The notes below the pieces were generated by a model. The model made no database searches, was not told the origin of the DNA, and saw only the letters and a program-made list of their open reading frames with translations. From Pelecanus crispus (lineage: Eukaryota; Chordata; Aves; Pelecaniformes; Pelecanidae), in assembly GCF_030463565.1 (NCBI RefSeq), contig NC_134644.1:126233388-126297387 (forward strand): 64,000 nucleotides of DNA. The letters run 5' to 3'. Shown piece after piece: positions 59,701 through 64,000 of this stretch. Within the stretch, counting starts at the first letter, position 1. Every line of letters begins with the position of its first letter. Position numbers and translations under genes: made by a program.

Positions 59701-62700
59701 CCCCCAGAGCAGAATAGTAAGGATGAAATCTTACATTTTGAAGCAGAGCTAAATAACTTGCAAATTTATTACTCAGCATTATTTATGCTCTTAGAATCCA
59801 TGAGCCATGCTGTGACTTCTGTGATTATATCAGTTCCATGTTCATTTTTAAATACTTTTATTTGAAAGGATCAGCAACTAAGAATCTGTATTATGCTATA
59901 ATTATTGTAGCTTTACTGAATATAATGGAGATTAAAGATTACAGTTCAGATTGAACCATTATGTTCAGTACACACACGAAACAATACAAAAGGTAATAAC
60001 TTCAAACGATGAGGTTGCTTGTAAAAGAAGAGTTTAAAAAGAGGAGCTATGTCTAAGGTTCAGACTTATAATCCACATGGCTGATTTTGTAACTGGCTGG
60101 ACATTAGGAGGGCTTACAGTAACTGAATACATATGCATTCTTAGCCCCAGCAAATGCAAAACACTAAGTAGGACTGCATGGGAAGTCTAAGCCAAGGCAC
60201 ATGATTGCTGTTGCCTGGTCCTGCTCTATGTTCTATGCAGCTGAGAAAAAACAGGGTCAGTGCATTTTATTGTTCAGAAATCATTTTGGGTACCAAAGCT
60301 CAGATTCGTGATCTCCCCCTTACTCTTGGGTCACCCTTGCGTCTAGAGACTGCTCCTTCTTCCAAGTCTATTGGTATACATGAGTATGCATGTTGAAGTC
60401 AGGATGATGCAGAGGAGAAAGGAAGGTGGCATCTCTTTTTCCTAAAGAATGGGGATCAGAAGAAAACTTTCCAAGTTTCAGATACAGAAGAGTTTGTCCC
60501 TCTCCACTTCCAATTCTCTCCTATTGTGTCCTGTGAAAAAAAGAAGTTTAGGACTGCCTCATCCATTCACTTACAGCAGTTTGACCACCCTCTGGCTCTT
60601 CTTTCCTCTAGGCTTGGAAGCCTACCCCATCACCTTGCTGAAGGCCACACACAGAAATAGGATGCAAGTCCCCATAGCATCTAAGCATTCATTCTGTTCC
60701 ACCCTTACTTAGCTAAGCTGCTGAGGTTACAATCATCTTTTGGCTTAGGCTGAGGAAGTGCAATAATTTTTCACACATAACTGTCATTGGTTTTCCAAAC
60801 TTTCATAAAATAACATAACAACTTCCCATATCTGAATACAGAAATGCTAGCTGCACAATATAGTTTAATAGCTTTTAAATACCTGCTCTTCATTTCAGGA
60901 AGATCCACTGATTCGTTTGATAGTATGTTTTTGTTTGTGCTTAGGATCTATGGTTAGAACAGTGTGATGTAAGGTGGTGTGCCATACCAGCATCACAAAC
61001 AAACTGATCATCTCTCACCACAGACAAGAAAGGGCCACTGGCATATTAGCACCTTCCTCCCCTTTGCCCCTTCTCTCCCCCTCCTGCTTGTTCATTAGTC
61101 ATGACCAAGCTTCCAAACCTTTACTCATGTATCTATTGCTACAAAAAACTGCTATATACTGCTATATGTATCTATAGAAACAGCCCTACACTGCACTAAT
61201 GGGCAAAAGAAAAGCGGAGACATTTGTTGCTGAAATAAAGTGACAATAAAGGCTTTTTTATCATTTTTGGAACTGTTAGCTGTCGAGTTTCACTTGTAAT
61301 GCATTCAGATTTTCATATCAGGGTACGAACTGAGCACATCAGCGTTGCTGGTGATTCAAGTCTCATTTATTCTGTTCCAGATGGCCTGTCCAGGCAAGAG
61401 AAGGACAGATAGCTTCAGACATCTGGATGGTAGGAACTAGAAAATGAGCAGATTTTCTCCTGCATGTGCTTTGCTTTTCTAATTTGTCTTTTTCCTGGAA
61501 ACAATCTTTGTTGCTGCAAGACCAGTTAGGTGACAGTGAGTCTTCATTTAGTCCATTGCCCTTATAATGGACAGACTTTATGTCTCAGATAATGGTTGAA
61601 ATGTCTATAACAATCGCAGTCTGTTAGGTTTTTTTTTTTCTCTGATGAGGTTATATTCCAGTCATTAAAAAGGAACATGTGAGAGAGGAAGAAACAAAAA
61701 CATTTGGGGTTTTTTTTTTAATTTTTAGATCCTACTATCCAATCAACTTGTTCCTGCCAGGAATGCAGTCTTATCTGTGGCAGCGAACTCAGCAAGGTTA
61801 ACACTTCTAAAAAGTTATTCCAGAATTCTTATGCATAAAAAATTGCAGAAGTAGTAAGAGCTTAAGGATTTTAATGATTTCACTACCATCATCTGTTTTT
61901 ATTACAATTATATTACTTTATTAGAATAAATTCCAGCCATAACTCAACAGTCCTTTTTTTTTCTGGAAAAAAACTGAAATCTGGACTTGTGTTCATCATA
62001 AGCAAGTATGAAATGCTGTGAAAGTGCACATCAGACTCTCAGTTACAACTGTCACATCTTCATAATCCAACAAAGCTTTAAATCTGTTCCTCAGACACTA
62101 GTTGTAGGGTAATTAGTTAATCCTTGGGTGGGTAGTTCATTGGCTCCTTTTGCAGGCCACTAGCTTCTGGCCTGTAAAATGGACATCATGTCATTGCTAT
62201 AATGCACATGGAGATCTTCAGATGGAAAGGCATAGTGTTAACTTATATTTCTAAATGTTTTATTGGATGATGTTTAGCTGTCATTTCCTAAATTATATAG
62301 TAAGTGTTGAATTGTTTTCTGCAAATATTGCATTTTGGGACATTTCCTAGACATATGGCATTAGCTTTTCTGACAGGAAACCAGAAGTCAGACTCGAGAC
62401 TCTCTCAGCTGCTGTAAAGCATTACAGTTCCAGTAAGCCAAAGATCAGTCAGCCTATTCAGCAGGTTATAAAAGGCAAACAAAAATCCACTTTAGCAAAG
62501 GACAATATTTGCTGTTGCCTCAGTTTATAAAACAATAAAATATCATAGAGTCTGAATAGAAGGGAATAGCTTTTAAAAATAGGAGGAGGGAAGGAGCAAA
62601 ATAGATCATCTTTATTACAGAATGCTTCCCAGTGAGAAAGAAAAAAACCTGTGATAGACACAGTACACATATTAGGAAGAAAATAGGGGAAAAAAAGGTA

Positions 62701-64000
62701 CTGTATGGCAAAAGGAAGGTGGATTCTTAATTAGAATCATTGTGCATATTCTGCTGTAGTTTCCAGCAGAAATAAATTGAGCATTTTTCTGCAAAGCATC
62801 AGGATAAATATGTATGGAAATAGACTGGGTTCTTATATTAAAATATTACCTGAATAGTACATAACCAGCAAAAATATAGGAAAAAAGCCCTTGGTTACTG
62901 GAGAGCTAAAAAGAGAGCTGAAGGAGAGAAAAGCACCCCATTTCTCCAGGATGCCAAAAGCTAGAAATTATTCAGTGGTGAATAATCAATGTGAAACCAG
63001 CAGCCAGACTCCATTACCTTATGCCATGTAGGTCAACAGGAAAGACAGAGACAAGTATTTAAATTAAAGATTATTTACACTCAGCTTGCATAAATGCAAG
63101 TCATACCTATGTTATTTGCCTCTTCCATGAACAAGGCAATGAAGTTTCACATTTCTGGCTTTAGAATTCTGAAATACTTTAAATATCTAACTCAGAATGA
63201 GATAAATAGCCTTCAGGAAATGTTTGGGTTTTTTTCCCTCTGTCTTTCTATTCACTGTAAAGCCTAGACAACTTGTTTAAACATTAGCAATTTATTTCCA
63301 TCTTCAGAGTTTAGGATTTTTATGTCTGTCATTTTTAGACTTTCTAATAGACAGCCAGAGACCATCAGACTCTTCAGAAAGACTGAGGCAAGGATGAAAG
63401 AAAAATAAAATCAGCCAAAATGAATTGTATATGTAATAGTTGAGGATGGCTGTATGTTGACTGAAGTTCATTCTAGGGCCAGTCCTATCAATAGAATGAG
63501 GATTTTCTTTCATAGCATCTTCTTCTGATCCCATCATCTCCATCGACTGCTTTCAGGGGGCCTTTCTCACCTACCATTAGCATACTGCAGTACCATTTCT
63601 AAAAGTGTTTTATTTGCCACGTATATTTTGTTGCATTTCAATTTCATGTTGTAGAGAGCGTGTGAAAGAACATTGAATTCATGGTCACAGGTCACACTTC
63701 ATAACCTCAAGATACTCTTTAATAGACTACAAGGTGACTAAAGCATAAAAGACACTCTAAAAGCACTTTATGAGAGTTATTTGCAGCAAGCGTCAGTTGT
63801 TAATGACCCAATACAAAATGTCATCTAGATTTCACATACTAATGATCACTTGTAACCTAGGTAACTCATTTTAATTACATTTGCAAGAACAGAAATGCCA
63901 GCTCTTTAAAATGAATCAGAAAGGTGGTTTTCTTAGTAGTAAGCCAGCCTAAAAATTAACTATAAACTCCAATAACAGACAACTGACCTGAAAATTTGGA
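50799..64000. other. Gene-free intergenic region
   Basis: About 13 kb of AT-rich sequence. The open frames are short and match no family I know. There is a T run at 58254-58269. A faint CR1-like phrase (GTGCCACCCAGATCTGGAATATGG type, near 59635) may be a very old LINE trace. In human and other birds the next gene beyond B4GALT6 is TRAPPC8 (with SLC25A52 in primates); I see none of its exons here. Confidence 0.5.

Noticed and set aside
59620-59865. 75-aa frame beginning CHPDLEYGEPKF, suggestive of a CR1 'RPHLEYC' block
   Set aside because: Only one short phrase matches. The following residues do not follow CR1, so it is too weak to call more than a possible ancient trace.

Overview
This is a vertebrate nuclear window, almost certainly from a bird. 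The exon-intron genes have GT-AG introns. The interspersed repeats are CR1 retroposons with the ATTCTATGATT-type tail and avian-type endogenous retrovirus LTRs. The last exon of the first gene encodes a peptide that I recall as matching chicken transthyretin. Gene order (TTR on +, B4GALT6 on -, tail to tail) is the conserved order of human 18q12 and the avian equivalent.

Layout. Positions 1-640 hold the end of canonical transthyretin (TTR): a CR1 tail in its last intron, coding exon 4 at 376-483 and a poly(A) signal. Positions 2552-8602 hold a second, complete, same-strand transthyretin gene (here TTR2) that begins only about 2 kb further on. Its four exons (2700-2768, 4559-4689, 7294-7429, 8299-8406) have exactly the human TTR exon lengths and phases (69/131/136/108 coding nt) and encode an intact 147-residue secreted protein. 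This tandem paralogue is the most interesting item in the window. Its last exon differs from that of canonical TTR at about 24 of 108 nt, mostly silently, so it looks old and selectively maintained. It carries Cys10His, a His88-His89-His90 run, T106S and A109V in the hormone channel, and two extra prolines (26 and 29).

Positions 13151-46516 hold a complete nine-exon B4GALT6 (lactosylceramide synthase, 381 aa) on the minus strand, with a probable long 3' UTR running towards TTR2. Its introns hold CR1 copies, a solo LTR with a 5-bp target duplication (23106-23692), a truncated LTR (31335-31850), a CR1/provirus/CR1 mosaic (32590-35805) with an integrase remnant, a second solo LTR with target duplication (38549-39102), an old CR1 (about 41040-41650) and an 88-bp tandem duplication. 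A CpG island (about 46150-47860) covers B4GALT6 exon 1 and its promoter.

From 47860 to 64000 I see no gene. It is AT-rich intergenic DNA with one further solo LTR (50226-50793, minus, target duplication GTTCC) and a small 23-bp tandem repeat.

The two loci are functionally unrelated: thyroid hormone/retinol transport in plasma and CSF, against Golgi glycosphingolipid synthesis. What they share is a convergent 3' intergenic region. All names come from reading the translations and comparing them with remembered family sequences; no database search was possible.
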